This document shows positions 18,040 to 25,536 of a stretch of 33,683 nucleotides of DNA, one piece after another. The notes under the pieces were generated by a model. It was not told the origin of the DNA and did no database searches. It worked only from the letters and a program-made list of their open reading frames with translations. Location: positions 1 to 33,683 of the forward strand of contig JAKITD010000029.1 of assembly GCA_021648265.1 (NCBI GenBank). Direction: 5' to 3'. The translations under genes and the position numbers were made by a program. The stretch is from Flavobacteriaceae bacterium (GTDB taxonomy: Bacteria; Bacteroidota; Bacteroidia; Flavobacteriales; Flavobacteriaceae). The stretch's first letter is position 1, and the number at the start of each line of letters is the position of its first letter.

Positions 18040-19584
18040 TTATGGAGTATTTTCTGCTGTAGGTTGTTCTAGTTTTTTAAATAATTCCATAAAAGCATTT
18101 CCAATATTATCAATAATATCGGAAGCGTTCAACGCTTCAAAACCTAAATAACTGGAAGCGATATCACCAGCATTCCCATGTAAATACACTCCAAAAAGTG
18201 TAGCTTCTATTGGATCATAACCTTGTGAAAGCAAACCTGTTATCATTCCTGCTAATACATCACCACTTCCTGCAGTTGCCATTCCTGGGTTTCCATTTTG
18301 ATTTATGTAAACTTCTGTTCCATTAATTATTAAGGTATTTGCACCTTTTATTAACACGATTACTTTGTTTGCTACCGAAAACTTTTTGGTCAACTCTATT
18401 TTATGATAATCGTTTTTCCAATCACCAATCAATCGCTTTAATTCTCCTGGATGTGGTGTTAAAATTGAATTTTTAGGAAATAATTTTAACAAAGATTTAT
18501 TTTCTGAAATACAGTTTAATGCATCCGCATCAAGCACTAATGGGATTTCTTTGTTTTCATTTAGAAATTTCTTGAATGCAGTTATTGTTTTTTTATCTGT
18601 TCCTAATCCAGGTCCAATACCAATAGCTGAAGGAGTAAAATTTAGCTCTATTTGAGTGATTGTGTTTTCTGAAGCATCTGTAATTACCATCGCTTCGGGG
18701 ATGGAAGTTTGAATAATAGTATATCCACATTTAGGGATCATAGCTGTAACAAGCCCTGCTCCTACTTTTACGGCAGCTTTTGTAGCTAAAGAAATAGCGC
18801 CAATTTTACCGTAACTTCCGCCAATTAGTAAAGAGTGTCCAAACTTTCCTTTGTGATCAAATTTATTTCTTGGCTTATAAATATTTTGAACTTCAAATTT
18901 ACCGATGGTAATCGCTAAAGGTTCTTGTTCATTAATAAAATTATCATCTAAGCCAATATCTAAAACATCAAAAGTTTGAGAATATTTTGCGTTTTCAGGT
19001 AAGAATAAAGCTAATTTCGGATTTTGAAAAGTCAAAGTATGATTCGCTTTAAAAACAGCTTCTTCATCTTCAATCGTCTTTTCAGGATACAATCCACTCG
19101 GAATATCAATCGCTAATTTAAAAGCTTCTATTTCATTTAAATACTGAATTAATTTTTTTACCCAACCTTCTGGTGATCGGTTCAATCCAATTCCGAAGAG
19201 GGCATCTACAATAATATCTTCGTTATTAATTTCAGGAAAATCTTCTTCCGAAGTCATTAAAATCGGCCAATTTTCACTAACTTCTCTTATTAAATTGTAA
19301 TTACTTAAAAAATCTGAAGAGCGTTTGTCTGTAAAATTTGCAATATAAACTGTGACGTTATAACCGTGTTTTACCAACATTCTGCCTAAAGCCAAACCAT
19401 CACCGCCATTATTACCAATGCCACAAAAAACATGGATAGGTACTGGAGAGCCTTTTAAATTTGTGTCAAACCAATTAAAACACTGCTCGGCAGCGCGTTC
19501 CATTAAGTCAATAGATTTTAACTTTTGAGTTTTTATAGTTACTTTATCTGCTTGGTAAAATTGCTCTGTGGAAAGGACTTTCAT
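18040..19584 (-). CDS. nnrD: Bifunctional NAD(P)H-hydrate epimerase / ADP-dependent NAD(P)H-hydrate dehydratase
   Basis: 514 residues, two fused enzymes that repair hydrated NADH and NADPH. The N-terminal YjeF-N domain (1-215) has CGIGNNGGDGLALGRML at 54-70 and VDALFGIGLNR near 125; it interconverts R and S hydrates. The C-terminal ribokinase-like domain (230-500) has GPGLGTDKK, ALVLDADALNC-type LDADALN, LTPHPGELKRL and the phosphate-binding GSGDVLAGM at 439-447; it dehydrates the S form with ADP. The fused arrangement is the normal bacterial one, also called nnr. It is divergent from gcvT across 232 nt. The last dozen residues are a poorly conserved tail that runs into the terminator. Confidence 0.95.
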   Translation of the reverse strand: MKVLSTEQFYQADKVTIKTQKLKSIDLMERAAEQCFNWFDTNLKGSPVPIHVFCGIGNNGGDGLALGRMLVKHGYNVTVYIANFTDKRSSDFLSNYNLIREVSENWPILMTSEEDFPEINNEDIIVDALFGIGLNRSPEGWVKKLIQYLNEIEAFKLAIDIPSGLYPEKTIEDEEAVFKANHTLTFQNPKLALFLPENAKYSQTFDVLDIGLDDNFINEQEPLAITIGKFEVQNIYKPRNKFDHKGKFGHSLLIGGSYGKIGAISLATKAAVKVGAGLVTAMIPKCGYTIIQTSIPEAMVITDASENTITQIELNFTPSAIGIGPGLGTDKKTITAFKKFLNENKEIPLVLDADALNCISENKSLLKLFPKNSILTPHPGELKRLIGDWKNDYHKIELTKKFSVANKVIVLIKGANTLIINGTEVYINQNGNPGMATAGSGDVLAGMITGLLSQGYDPIEATLFGVYLHGNAGDIASSYLGFEALNASDIIDNIGNAFMELFKKLEQPTAENTP

Positions 19585-19716
19585 TGTTTAAATTTGTTTT
19601 TGCAAGTTAATCTCTTATTTTGAAAAAATCAAAATTACAGCAATTACATATTAATAAATATTCGTTAAAAACAACTCTTAAATATATTTTAAACAAAACA
19701 TTATTTTTATTATTAA

Positions 19717-19724
19717 TATCTTTG
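19717..19724 (+). promoter_or_regulatory. Probable -7 element of the gcvT promoter
   Basis: TATCTTTG is a perfect TAnnTTTG match 92 nt upstream of the gcvT ATG in the divergent nnrD-gcvT spacer. The -33 box is not clear. Confidence 0.45.
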
Positions 19725-19816
19725 CATCTTAATTATCCGAAGCTTTATGCAAAGGATAAAAACATTAAAACTGAAGTATAATTTAATAGATTTTACAGTT
19801 AAGCTGTTACAAAATT

Positions 19817-20902
19817 ATGACAAAAAATATCGCACTTTCACACATACACGAAGCTCTAGGAGCAAAAATGGTTCCTTTTGCTGGTTATAATATGCCTGTT
19901 TCGTATGAAGGCGTAAATACAGAACACGAAACGGTTCGTAAATCGGTAGGTGTTTTTGATGTTTCACATATGGGCGAATTTTTAATTACGGGTCCTAATG
20001 CTTTAGATTTAATTCAAAAAGTAACGAGTAACGATGCTTCTAAGATTGTTGATAATCAAGCTCAATACAGTTGTTTTCCGAATACTACTGGCGGGATTGT
20101 AGATGATTTAATTGTATATCGATTCAATCAAGAAAAATGGTTGATGGTCGTAAATGCTTCCAATATTGAAAAAGATTGGAATTGGATTAGCAGTCAGAAT
20201 TCTATGAATGCTGAAATGCGTAATCTTTCTGAAGATTATTCATTACTTGCTATTCAAGGTCCTAAAGCTGTAGAGGCTATGCAATCATTAACATCAGTAG
20301 ATTTATCTGAAATAAAATTTTATCATTTTAATGTAGCAGATTTTGCAGGAATTGAAAACGTAATCATCAGCGCAACCGGTTATACTGGAAGTGGTGGTTT
20401 CGAGATTTATTGTAAAAACAGTGAAGTAGAACAAGTTTGGAACAAGGTTTTTGAAGCTGGTGAAGCTTTCGGAGTAAAACCAATCGGGTTAGCAGCAAGA
20501 GACACCTTGCGTTTAGAAATGGGTTATTGTTTGTACGGAAATGACATTAACGACACAACATCACCTATTGAAGCAGGATTGGGTTGGATTACCAAATTCA
20601 CAAAAAAATTCACCAACTCGGAAGCTTTAAAACAACAAAAAGAAGAAGGAACTTCTAGACGTTTAATTGCATTTGAATTAAATGAAAGAGGAATTCCACG
20701 TCACGATTACGAAATAGTAGATGCCAACGGAAACAATATAGGTATCGTTACCAGTGGGACAATGTCACCATCATTAGGAATAGGGATAGGAATGGGTTAT
20801 GTAACCACCGAACATAAAAAAATAGGCGCTGAAATTTATATCCAAATCCGTAAAAAAGCGATTCCTGCAACCATTGTAAAATTACCTTTCTATAAAGGGT
20901 AA
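19817..20902 (+). CDS. gcvT: Aminomethyltransferase (glycine cleavage system T protein)
   Basis: 361 residues, normal length. T protein takes the aminomethyl group from the lipoylated H protein, transfers the methylene to tetrahydrofolate and releases ammonia. The N-terminal motif [16 protein letters not shown], the conserved [13 protein letters not shown] near 45, the [12 protein letters not shown] folate-site segment near 195, and [21 protein letters not shown] near 225 are all present. The C-terminal barrel ([21 protein letters not shown]) is complete. gcvH and gcvP are not adjacent, which is common in Bacteroidota where the three genes are scattered. A dispersed repeat follows the stop. 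Confidence 0.97.
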   Translation: MTKNIALSHIHEALGAKMVPFAGYNMPVSYEGVNTEHETVRKSVGVFDVSHMGEFLITGPNALDLIQKVTSNDASKIVDNQAQYSCFPNTTGGIVDDLIVYRFNQEKWLMVVNASNIEKDWNWISSQNSMNAEMRNLSEDYSLLAIQGPKAVEAMQSLTSVDLSEIKFYHFNVADFAGIENVIISATGYTGSGGFEIYCKNSEVEQVWNKVFEAGEAFGVKPIGLAARDTLRLEMGYCLYGNDINDTTSPIEAGLGWITKFTKKFTNSEALKQQKEEGTSRRLIAFELNERGIPRHDYEIVDANGNNIGIVTSGTMSPSLGIGIGMGYVTTEHKKIGAEIYIQIRKKAIPATIVKLPFYKG

Positions 20903-20904
20903 TA

Positions 20905-20948
20905 GTTGTCATTCAGAGGGAGGAACGACCGAAGAATCTCTTAGACAA
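20905..20948. repeat. Dispersed intergenic repeat, GTCATTCAGAG type
   Basis: GTTGTC at 20905-20910 and GACAAC at 20944-20949 are complementary and enclose ATTCAGAGG...CGAAGAATCTCT. The inner words ATTCAGAG and CGAAGAAT look related to repeats at 24564-24587 and 25445-25471 (GAGCG, AGYCGAAATG). I take it to be an inactive member of the stable-RNA-like intergenic repeats seen in many Bacteroidota. Confidence 0.45.
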
Positions 20949-21002
20949 CAACATTATTCACTTACCTAATAACTCAACTTTGGATTGCAAGAGTAAGCAT
21001 AA

Positions 21003-21040
21003 TTAAACCCTGTTAGAGTTTTAAACACCTTCAGGTTTAA
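21003..21040. repeat. Imperfect inverted repeat before the SDR gene
   Basis: TTAAACCCTG (21003-21012) and CAGGTTTAA (21032-21040) are complementary except for one unpaired C. A poly-A run rather than poly-T follows on the plus strand, so it is not a plus-strand terminator. It ends 14 nt before the TTG start of the next gene. Confidence 0.4.
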
Positions 21041-21054
21041 AAAAAAACATAAAC

Positions 21055-21897
21055 TTGAATAACAAGATACTTATATTAGGTGCTAGCGGATTTATAGGAA
21101 ATACTATTTACAAAGACCTTCTGCCCTATTTTGATGTTTACGGAACATACGCAACACCAACGCCAGAGTTAGAAAACAACCATATAATGTTTTCTTTTAA
21201 TGCTGAAAAAGATACTATTTCTAACATACTAAATCAGGTACAACCCAATATTATAATTTCAAGCCTTCGAGGAAGTTTTGAAGCACAATACAAAGTACAT
21301 CAAGAGATCAACGATTATGTTTTAGCAGCAATTAACTGCAAGATTATTTACTTATCAACCGTAAATGTTTTTGATGCCAATGGAGAATTTCCTTCTTATG
21401 AAAATGATGATTTATTAGCTGAAAGCGATTACGGAAAACTTAAAATTTCTGTTGAAAAAATAATCCGAAACCTTCCGAAGTCAAAATACGCTATCATTAG
21501 ACTACCAATGGTTTTGGGTGTAAATTCACCTCGAATCATTCAGTTAAAAGAGGCCTCTAAAAATCATACTGAATTTGAAGTGTATCCCAATCTAATTATC
21601 AGTGTTATTACAGCCGATAAAATTGCTCAGCAACTACATTATATCATCAATAAAAATTTAGAAGGAATCTTTCATTTAGCAAGTAATGATGTAATGCATC
21701 ATTTTGATATTATTGAAGAAATTTCAAATAAATTAGGGCTTAAAAATGTGATTTATAAGCAAATTTTTACTTCAAATAAAGATCGATATTTAGCCATCCT
21801 TCCTAAATATAATAAACTTCCTAAAAATTATCAAATAACTATTTCAGAAGTTATTGAAGATTGTACTTTAAAGGAAGAAATAGATTCTTTAAAATAA
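21055..21897 (+). CDS. NAD(P)-dependent sugar epimerase/reductase (extended SDR, RmlD-like)
   Basis: 280 residues from a TTG start at 21055. No in-frame ATG lies between the upstream stop at 21022 and the glycine loop, so TTG is required. The Rossmann loop GASGFIG is at 9-15. A serine/threonine-rich segment YLSTVNVF near 100 precedes SDYGKLK with the YxxxK pair, and RLPMVLG near 158 is the usual post-catalytic strand. These match dTDP-4-dehydrorhamnose reductase-like or epimerase members acting on nucleotide sugars. The substrate is unknown and no rml or surface-sugar cluster surrounds it. It is 71 nt upstream of yebC with a separate promoter between. Confidence 0.8.
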   Translation: MNNKILILGASGFIGNTIYKDLLPYFDVYGTYATPTPELENNHIMFSFNAEKDTISNILNQVQPNIIISSLRGSFEAQYKVHQEINDYVLAAINCKIIYLSTVNVFDANGEFPSYENDDLLAESDYGKLKISVEKIIRNLPKSKYAIIRLPMVLGVNSPRIIQLKEASKNHTEFEVYPNLIISVITADKIAQQLHYIINKNLEGIFHLASNDVMHHFDIIEEISNKLGLKNVIYKQIFTSNKDRYLAILPKYNKLPKNYQITISEVIEDCTLKEEIDSLK

Positions 21898-21916
21898 AAT
21901 TGAATTGTAACTTCTC

Positions 21917-21946
21917 TTTGCGGTTTCCTACAATTTTCTATTTTTG
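21917..21946 (+). promoter_or_regulatory. Promoter of the YebC-family gene
   Basis: TTTG at 21917-21920, an 18-nt spacer and TATTTTTG at 21939-21946 match the Bacteroidota promoter TTTG-N19-TAnnTTTG almost exactly. The ATG follows 23 nt later. Confidence 0.65.
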
Positions 21947-21968
21947 TAAAACATAAAATAAATTTACT

Positions 21969-22685
21969 ATGGGAAGAGCTTTTGAATTCAGAAAGGCAAG
22001 AAAAATGAAACGATGGTCTGCAATGTCTAAAGCGTTTACACGTATTGGAAAAGACATTGTAATGGCAGTAAAAGAAGGAGGACCAAATCCCGATTCAAAC
22101 TCTCGTTTACGTGCGGTGATTCAAAATGCGAAATCGGTAAATATGCCCAAAGACAATGTGGAACGGGCCATTAAAAAGGCTTCAGAAAAAGGCCTAGGTG
22201 ATTTTAAAGAAGTGCTTTTTGAAGGGTATGCACCCCACGGAATTGCCATACTTGTAGAAACTGCCACCGATAACAATACCCGTACTGTTGCCAATGTTCG
22301 TGCGTGTTTTAGTAAATGTGACGGAAATATGGGAACTTCAGGCTCCGTAATTTTTATGTTTGACCATACCTGTAATTTCAGAATAAATCCAACAGAAGTA
22401 GATTTAGAAGAACTGGAATTAGAATTAATCGACTATGGTGTTGATGAAGTTTTTGAAGACGAAGACGGAATTTTAATCTACGCTCCTTTTGAAAGTTTTG
22501 GAAATATTCAAAAAGCATTGGAAGAAAAAGGATTTGAAATTTTATCTTCTGGATTTGAACGAATCCCTCAAGTAACTAAAAAACTAAGTCCAGAACAACA
22601 AGAAGATGTTGATAAGCTTTTAGAAAAGTTGGATGATGATGACGATGTACAGAATGTATATCATACGATGGACGAGAGTGAGTAG
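21969..22685 (+). CDS. YebC/PmpR family DNA-binding / translation-linked regulator
   Basis: 238 residues, full length. The N-terminus MGRAFEFRKARKMKRWSAMSKAFTRIGKDI is the flavobacterial form of the family signature, and NVERAIKKASEKG and YAPHGIAILVE follow. The three-domain layout is complete, with the acidic middle (EVFEDEDGILIYA) typical of the group. Family members have been described as transcription regulators (PmpR, YebC) and, for the YebC2 branch, as factors that help ribosomes through proline stretches, so the exact role is open. The C-terminus is a strongly acidic tail (LDDDDDVQN). A palindromic repeat lies just after the stop. Confidence 0.93.
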   Translation: MGRAFEFRKARKMKRWSAMSKAFTRIGKDIVMAVKEGGPNPDSNSRLRAVIQNAKSVNMPKDNVERAIKKASEKGLGDFKEVLFEGYAPHGIAILVETATDNNTRTVANVRACFSKCDGNMGTSGSVIFMFDHTCNFRINPTEVDLEELELELIDYGVDEVFEDEDGILIYAPFESFGNIQKALEEKGFEILSSGFERIPQVTKKLSPEQQEDVDKLLEKLDDDDDVQNVYHTMDESE

Positions 22686-22708
22686 CTAAGGATTATTATA
22701 ATTTGTTA

Positions 22709-22784
22709 GACACAAATTTTCACTAATTATAAAACACAATGATTCACAGATAAAAAATTCGTGTCAATTCGTGAAATTAGTGTC
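22709..22784. repeat. Imperfect palindromic intergenic repeat (GACAC...GTGTC)
   Basis: The left arm (22709-22730) and right arm (22758-22784) are imperfect inverted copies built from GACAC, AAATTT, CAC and TAATT words. The right arm repeats the unit AATTCGTG twice. It fills most of the spacer between the plus-strand YebC gene and the minus-strand acyltransferase. It resembles the common ACACGAATT-type dispersed repeats of many bacterial genomes. Confidence 0.5.
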
Positions 22785-22790
22785 TTCTTC

Positions 22791-23330
22791 TTAAGAATAC
22801 TCCACAACCTTACCCTCTACTCCTTTATAAAAACCTTTTAAAAAATCGCTATCAGATTTTATATCTCCCGTAGTGTAAAACGGATCTCCTATCGTTACTG
22901 TTTTAGTTTTATAATTAAAAGAAACTGGCATAATGGGCACTTTAGCTAAATGAGCGATATAGTAATATCCGGTTTTCCAGTCTTTTACTTTTTTACGAGT
23001 TCCTTCTGGTGCCATGGCTAGTCTAAATTCTTCCTTTGTTTTGAAGATATCTGCGATTGCTTCTACTTTGTTTTGTCCTGATGTTCTATCTAGAGCAGCG
23101 CCACCCATCCATCTAAAATAGTAGCCAAATGGCCAAATAAACAATTCTTTTTTGCCCACAAAATTCACCATTACACCTAATGTTTTTCGAGTAAAAATAG
23201 CTACATAGAAATCGTGCCAGCTTGTGTGAGGCACCACAATCATCACTACTTTTTTGATTTCTTTTTCTTTAAAATCACCATCGATTTTCCAACCCATTAA
23301 TTTGGTGAATATATATTTGTAAAGTTTCAT
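22791..23330 (-). CDS. Lysophospholipid acyltransferase-like protein (PlsC family)
   Basis: 179 residues, shorter than most 1-acylglycerol-3-phosphate acyltransferases (about 240) but similar to the compact glycerol acyltransferases of Bacteroidota. The HxxxxD catalytic motif is His35-TSWH-Asp40. The acceptor-phosphate motif EGTR is at 109-112 in MAPEGTRKKV, and VPIMPVSFNY near 131-140 is the conserved fourth block. It should transfer an acyl chain to a lyso-lipid at the inner face of the membrane. The N-terminal helix is weak and no full membrane span is obvious. It is downstream of kdnB on the same strand but separated by a terminator. Confidence 0.88.
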   Translation of the reverse strand: MKLYKYIFTKLMGWKIDGDFKEKEIKKVVMIVVPHTSWHDFYVAIFTRKTLGVMVNFVGKKELFIWPFGYYFRWMGGAALDRTSGQNKVEAIADIFKTKEEFRLAMAPEGTRKKVKDWKTGYYYIAHLAKVPIMPVSFNYKTKTVTIGDPFYTTGDIKSDSDFLKGFYKGVEGKVVEYS

Positions 23331-23360
23331 AGGTAAGTTAAGAGTTTACAATATTTAAAA

Positions 23361-23388
23361 TGCCTAAAATTATTAGCAACTTTAGGCA
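23361..23388 (-). terminator. Terminator of the kdnB-like gene
   Basis: TGCCTAAA (23361-23368) and TTTAGGCA (23381-23388) form a perfect 8-bp stem with a 12-nt loop. On the minus strand TTTTAAAT follows. It lies 33 nt past the dehydrogenase stop. Confidence 0.6.
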
Positions 23389-23420
23389 CTTTTAACTTTA
23401 ATATACTTTAAGTATTCAAA

Positions 23421-24515
23421 TTACATTTTAGAATACATCGTTCTTAATTTTTCACGAGTCATAATGGTTTTCCAATCTTTTCCTAAAGCATTTTCCCAAA
23501 GTGGTTCAAGGCTTAAAGCAACATTAATCATCGTTTCCATCTGTTCATCTGTAAGGTTTGCACATATCCCTGTAGGAATAGTTACTTGATGTTTAGCAAC
23601 CATTTGTTTAAAAATTGCGACTCCTTCTGGGTAGTAATCTTGTAAATGATTAAAAACAATACAGTTTCCGATGCCGTGTTTGGTTCCTAAAACGAATCCT
23701 AAACCGTAGCTCATCGCGTGTGCTACACCTACTTGTGAATAAGCAATACTCATTCCTCCGTGCCAAGAAGCCATCATTAATTTACCTTGCTTTTCAGCTT
23801 CGGTATAATCGTTATCTTCTAAATATACTTCCAAACATAGATCATAAGCCTTCTCGCCATAACTCTGACTAAAATCATTTAAAAAAGTTCCTTCCAACGA
23901 TTCCACACAATGTATAAAACAATCCATTCCGGTATAAAACCACTGATTTTTCGGAACACCATCCAATAACAACGGATCTAAAATCACTTGATCAAAAGTA
24001 GTATAATCACTATTAATCCCCAATTTACGAACAGGTCCTGAAAGCACACATGTTCTAGAAACTTCAGCTCCTGTACCTGAAATAGTAGGAATACCAACGT
24101 GATAAATAGATTTGGTTTTAATTAAATCCCAGCCTTGATAATCGGCTGCACCACCTTTATTAGTCAACATTAAAGAAACTGCTTTTGCTAGATCCATTGT
24201 AGATCCACCACCAATTCCAATAATTCCAGAAGGTAATTTATCAAACTCTTTTAATATATCTGAAACAATCGCATCTACTTGAGAAGTTTTAGGTTCTTCC
24301 TCTGCTGAAACAAATAGTATTTTATCATTCTCATTTAAAACAATACGTTCTACAATAGTCCCATGATTTTCGAAAGCATCGTCCACCAAATAAATAAAAG
24401 GTGCTCCTTCTTCTCTTTGAAGTTCTAAAATACTTGGTAATTGATTAAAACTTCCTTTTCCGAAAACCACTCTTGGTACCATCGGGAAATTTCTATATTC
24501 GTTATTTACAGACAT
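23421..24515 (-). CDS. kdnB: Iron-containing alcohol dehydrogenase family; probable 3-deoxy-manno-octulosonate 8-oxidase (KdnB)
   Basis: 364 residues with a group III iron-dependent alcohol dehydrogenase fold. The nucleotide-binding GIGGGST spans about 100-106 and PTISGTGAEVSRT about 143-155. Candidate iron ligands Asp198, His202, His266 and His280 fall at the family spacing (MDCFIHCVESLEG, VAHAMSYGLG, KHGIGN). Segments such as GSFNQL, DYQGWDLIK, GPVRKLGINSDYT and WFYTGMDCFIHCVESLEGTFLN agree with my recollection of Shewanella KdnB, which oxidises C8 of Kdo so that KdnA can aminate it to 8-amino-Kdo. The neighbour is kdsB, as in that pathway, while KdnA is not in the window. The specific assignment is from memory and context; the superfamily is certain. 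Confidence 0.75.
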   Translation of the reverse strand: MSVNNEYRNFPMVPRVVFGKGSFNQLPSILELQREEGAPFIYLVDDAFENHGTIVERIVLNENDKILFVSAEEEPKTSQVDAIVSDILKEFDKLPSGIIGIGGGSTMDLAKAVSLMLTNKGGAADYQGWDLIKTKSIYHVGIPTISGTGAEVSRTCVLSGPVRKLGINSDYTTFDQVILDPLLLDGVPKNQWFYTGMDCFIHCVESLEGTFLNDFSQSYGEKAYDLCLEVYLEDNDYTEAEKQGKLMMASWHGGMSIAYSQVGVAHAMSYGLGFVLGTKHGIGNCIVFNHLQDYYPEGVAIFKQMVAKHQVTIPTGICANLTDEQMETMINVALSLEPLWENALGKDWKTIMTREKLRTMYSKM

Positions 24516-24563
24516 TGTTATTATTTATTTTTATTGTTATTTATTTCAAACTTGGTGTTAACC

Positions 24564-24587
24564 GTTCATTGAGCGGAGCCGAAATGA
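24564..24587. repeat. Dispersed GAGCG/CGAAATG repeat, copy A
   Basis: GTTCATTGAGCG followed by GAGCCGAAATGAA. On the opposite strand at 25445-25471 a near copy is present (GTTCATATTGAGCG then TAGTCGAAATGCA). The two bracket kdsB in inverted orientation. The spacer 24516-24690 otherwise contains AT-rich simple sequence and the next two repeats. Confidence 0.6.
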
Positions 24588-24618
24588 AATTATATTATTA
24601 CTACTATTTTTTATTTTT

Positions 24619-24661
24619 TAACCACAAAGTTCACTAAGATTTTACACAAAGGATACAAAGT
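24619..24661. repeat. AACCACAAAG-type dispersed repeat
   Basis: Successive words AACCACAAAGTTCACTAAG, ACACAAAGG and ATACAAAG show a short-period pattern (CACAAAG units). This resembles common low-complexity intergenic repeats of many bacteria, and I see no gene in it. Confidence 0.45.
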
Positions 24662-24670
24662 TGAAATTCT

Positions 24671-24705
24671 AACTCCTCACTCATAACTCATCACTCCTCA
24701 CTATT
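24671..24705. repeat. Direct repeat overlapping the 3' end of kdsB
   Basis: ACTCCTCACT occurs at 24672-24681 and again at 24693-24702, joined by CATAACTCATC. The last codons and stop of kdsB (24691 onward) lie inside the second unit, so the KdsB C-terminus (NSEE) is encoded by repeat DNA. Confidence 0.6.
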
Positions 24706-25434
24706 CTTTATCACTTTATTCGCTTTCAACAAATCCTCTGGAGTATCTATCTCAATAGCGTTTTCGGTTGTTGAAATTGCTAACTTTATATTTTTACCAT
24801 ATTCTAAATATCGGATACATTCAATTTTTTCGGAAGCTTCCAAGTTTCTCATAGGCCATTTATAAAAGTCCATTAGGGCTTGTTTCCGGAAAGCATAAAT
24901 TCCTTTATGTTTATAATACTCCATCGAAATGGATCGATCACGTGGATACGGAATTGGCGAACGAGAAAAGTACAAAGCATAATTATTCTGATCTACAATT
25001 ACCTTTACAAAATTAGGATCGTTTACTTCGTTCCAATCCGTCATTCGAGTCATTAAGGAAGCTAAATCTATATTTGCTGCATCTTCTCCATTAAACAAAT
25101 CGAGTACTTTTTCTAAATCGTCTTTGGTAGTAAAAGGTTCATCTCCTTGCACGTTTACAACAATATCAACGTCCATATTTTCAATAGCTTCGGCAATACG
25201 ATCGCTTCCGCATTCGTGCTGTTTAATGCTCATGATTGCTTTTCCGCCGTGAGATTCTATTTCATTAAAAATAATTATGTTGTCGGTTACCACATACACT
25301 TCATCAAACAATTTAGTGGCTTTGGCAGATTCGTAGGTTCGAACAATCACCGATTTACCTCCTAAATCTTGCATTAGTTTTCCTGGAAATCTCGTGGCAG
25401 CATATCGTGCCGGAATCATTGCTATTATTTTCAT
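24691..25434 (-). CDS. kdsB: 3-deoxy-manno-octulosonate cytidylyltransferase (possibly 8-amino-Kdo specific)
   Basis: 247 residues from ATG 25434. The frame is open ten codons further to a TTG, but those residues come from the repeat at 25445-25471, and [19 protein letters not shown] is the standard N-terminus. The enzyme joins Kdo (or 8-amino-Kdo) to CMP for transfer to lipid A. Marks are [14 protein letters not shown] for nucleotide binding, VQGDEPF near 105, and [10 protein letters not shown] near 175. Next to a KdnB-type gene, it may belong to the 8-amino-Kdo branch known from Shewanella; which sugar it prefers cannot be read by eye. It is read in the same direction as kdnB, 175 nt upstream, with the intervening spacer full of repeats. 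Confidence 0.95.
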   Translation of the reverse strand: MKIIAMIPARYAATRFPGKLMQDLGGKSVIVRTYESAKATKLFDEVYVVTDNIIIFNEIESHGGKAIMSIKQHECGSDRIAEAIENMDVDIVVNVQGDEPFTTKDDLEKVLDLFNGEDAANIDLASLMTRMTDWNEVNDPNFVKVIVDQNNYALYFSRSPIPYPRDRSISMEYYKHKGIYAFRKQALMDFYKWPMRNLEASEKIECIRYLEYGKNIKLAISTTENAIEIDTPEDLLKANKVIKNSEE

Positions 25435-25444
25435 ATTCATCCCC

Positions 25445-25471
25445 TGCATTTCGACTACGCTCAATATGAAC
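25445..25471. repeat. Dispersed GAGCG/CGAAATG repeat, copy B (inverted to copy A)
   Basis: On the minus strand it reads GTTCATATTGAGCG then TAGTCGAAATGCA, differing from copy A at 24564-24587 by a 2-nt insertion and a few substitutions. It ends about 10 nt upstream of the chosen kdsB ATG, so it occupies the kdsB leader. Confidence 0.6.
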
Positions 25472-25507
25472 TCCAGCAGGTTTTTTTTATTTAAACATTA
25501 ATTTATT

Positions 25508-25530
25508 AATCTTCAAAAATAAGGAAGATT
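25508..25530 (-). terminator. Possible weak terminator of the RecD-like helicase gene
   Basis: AATCTTC (25508-25514) pairs with GAAGATT (25524-25530). On the minus strand the following bases are AATAAATTAATG, so the T run is poor. It is placed 7 nt past the helicase stop. Confidence 0.35.
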
Positions 25531-25536
25531 CTACAA

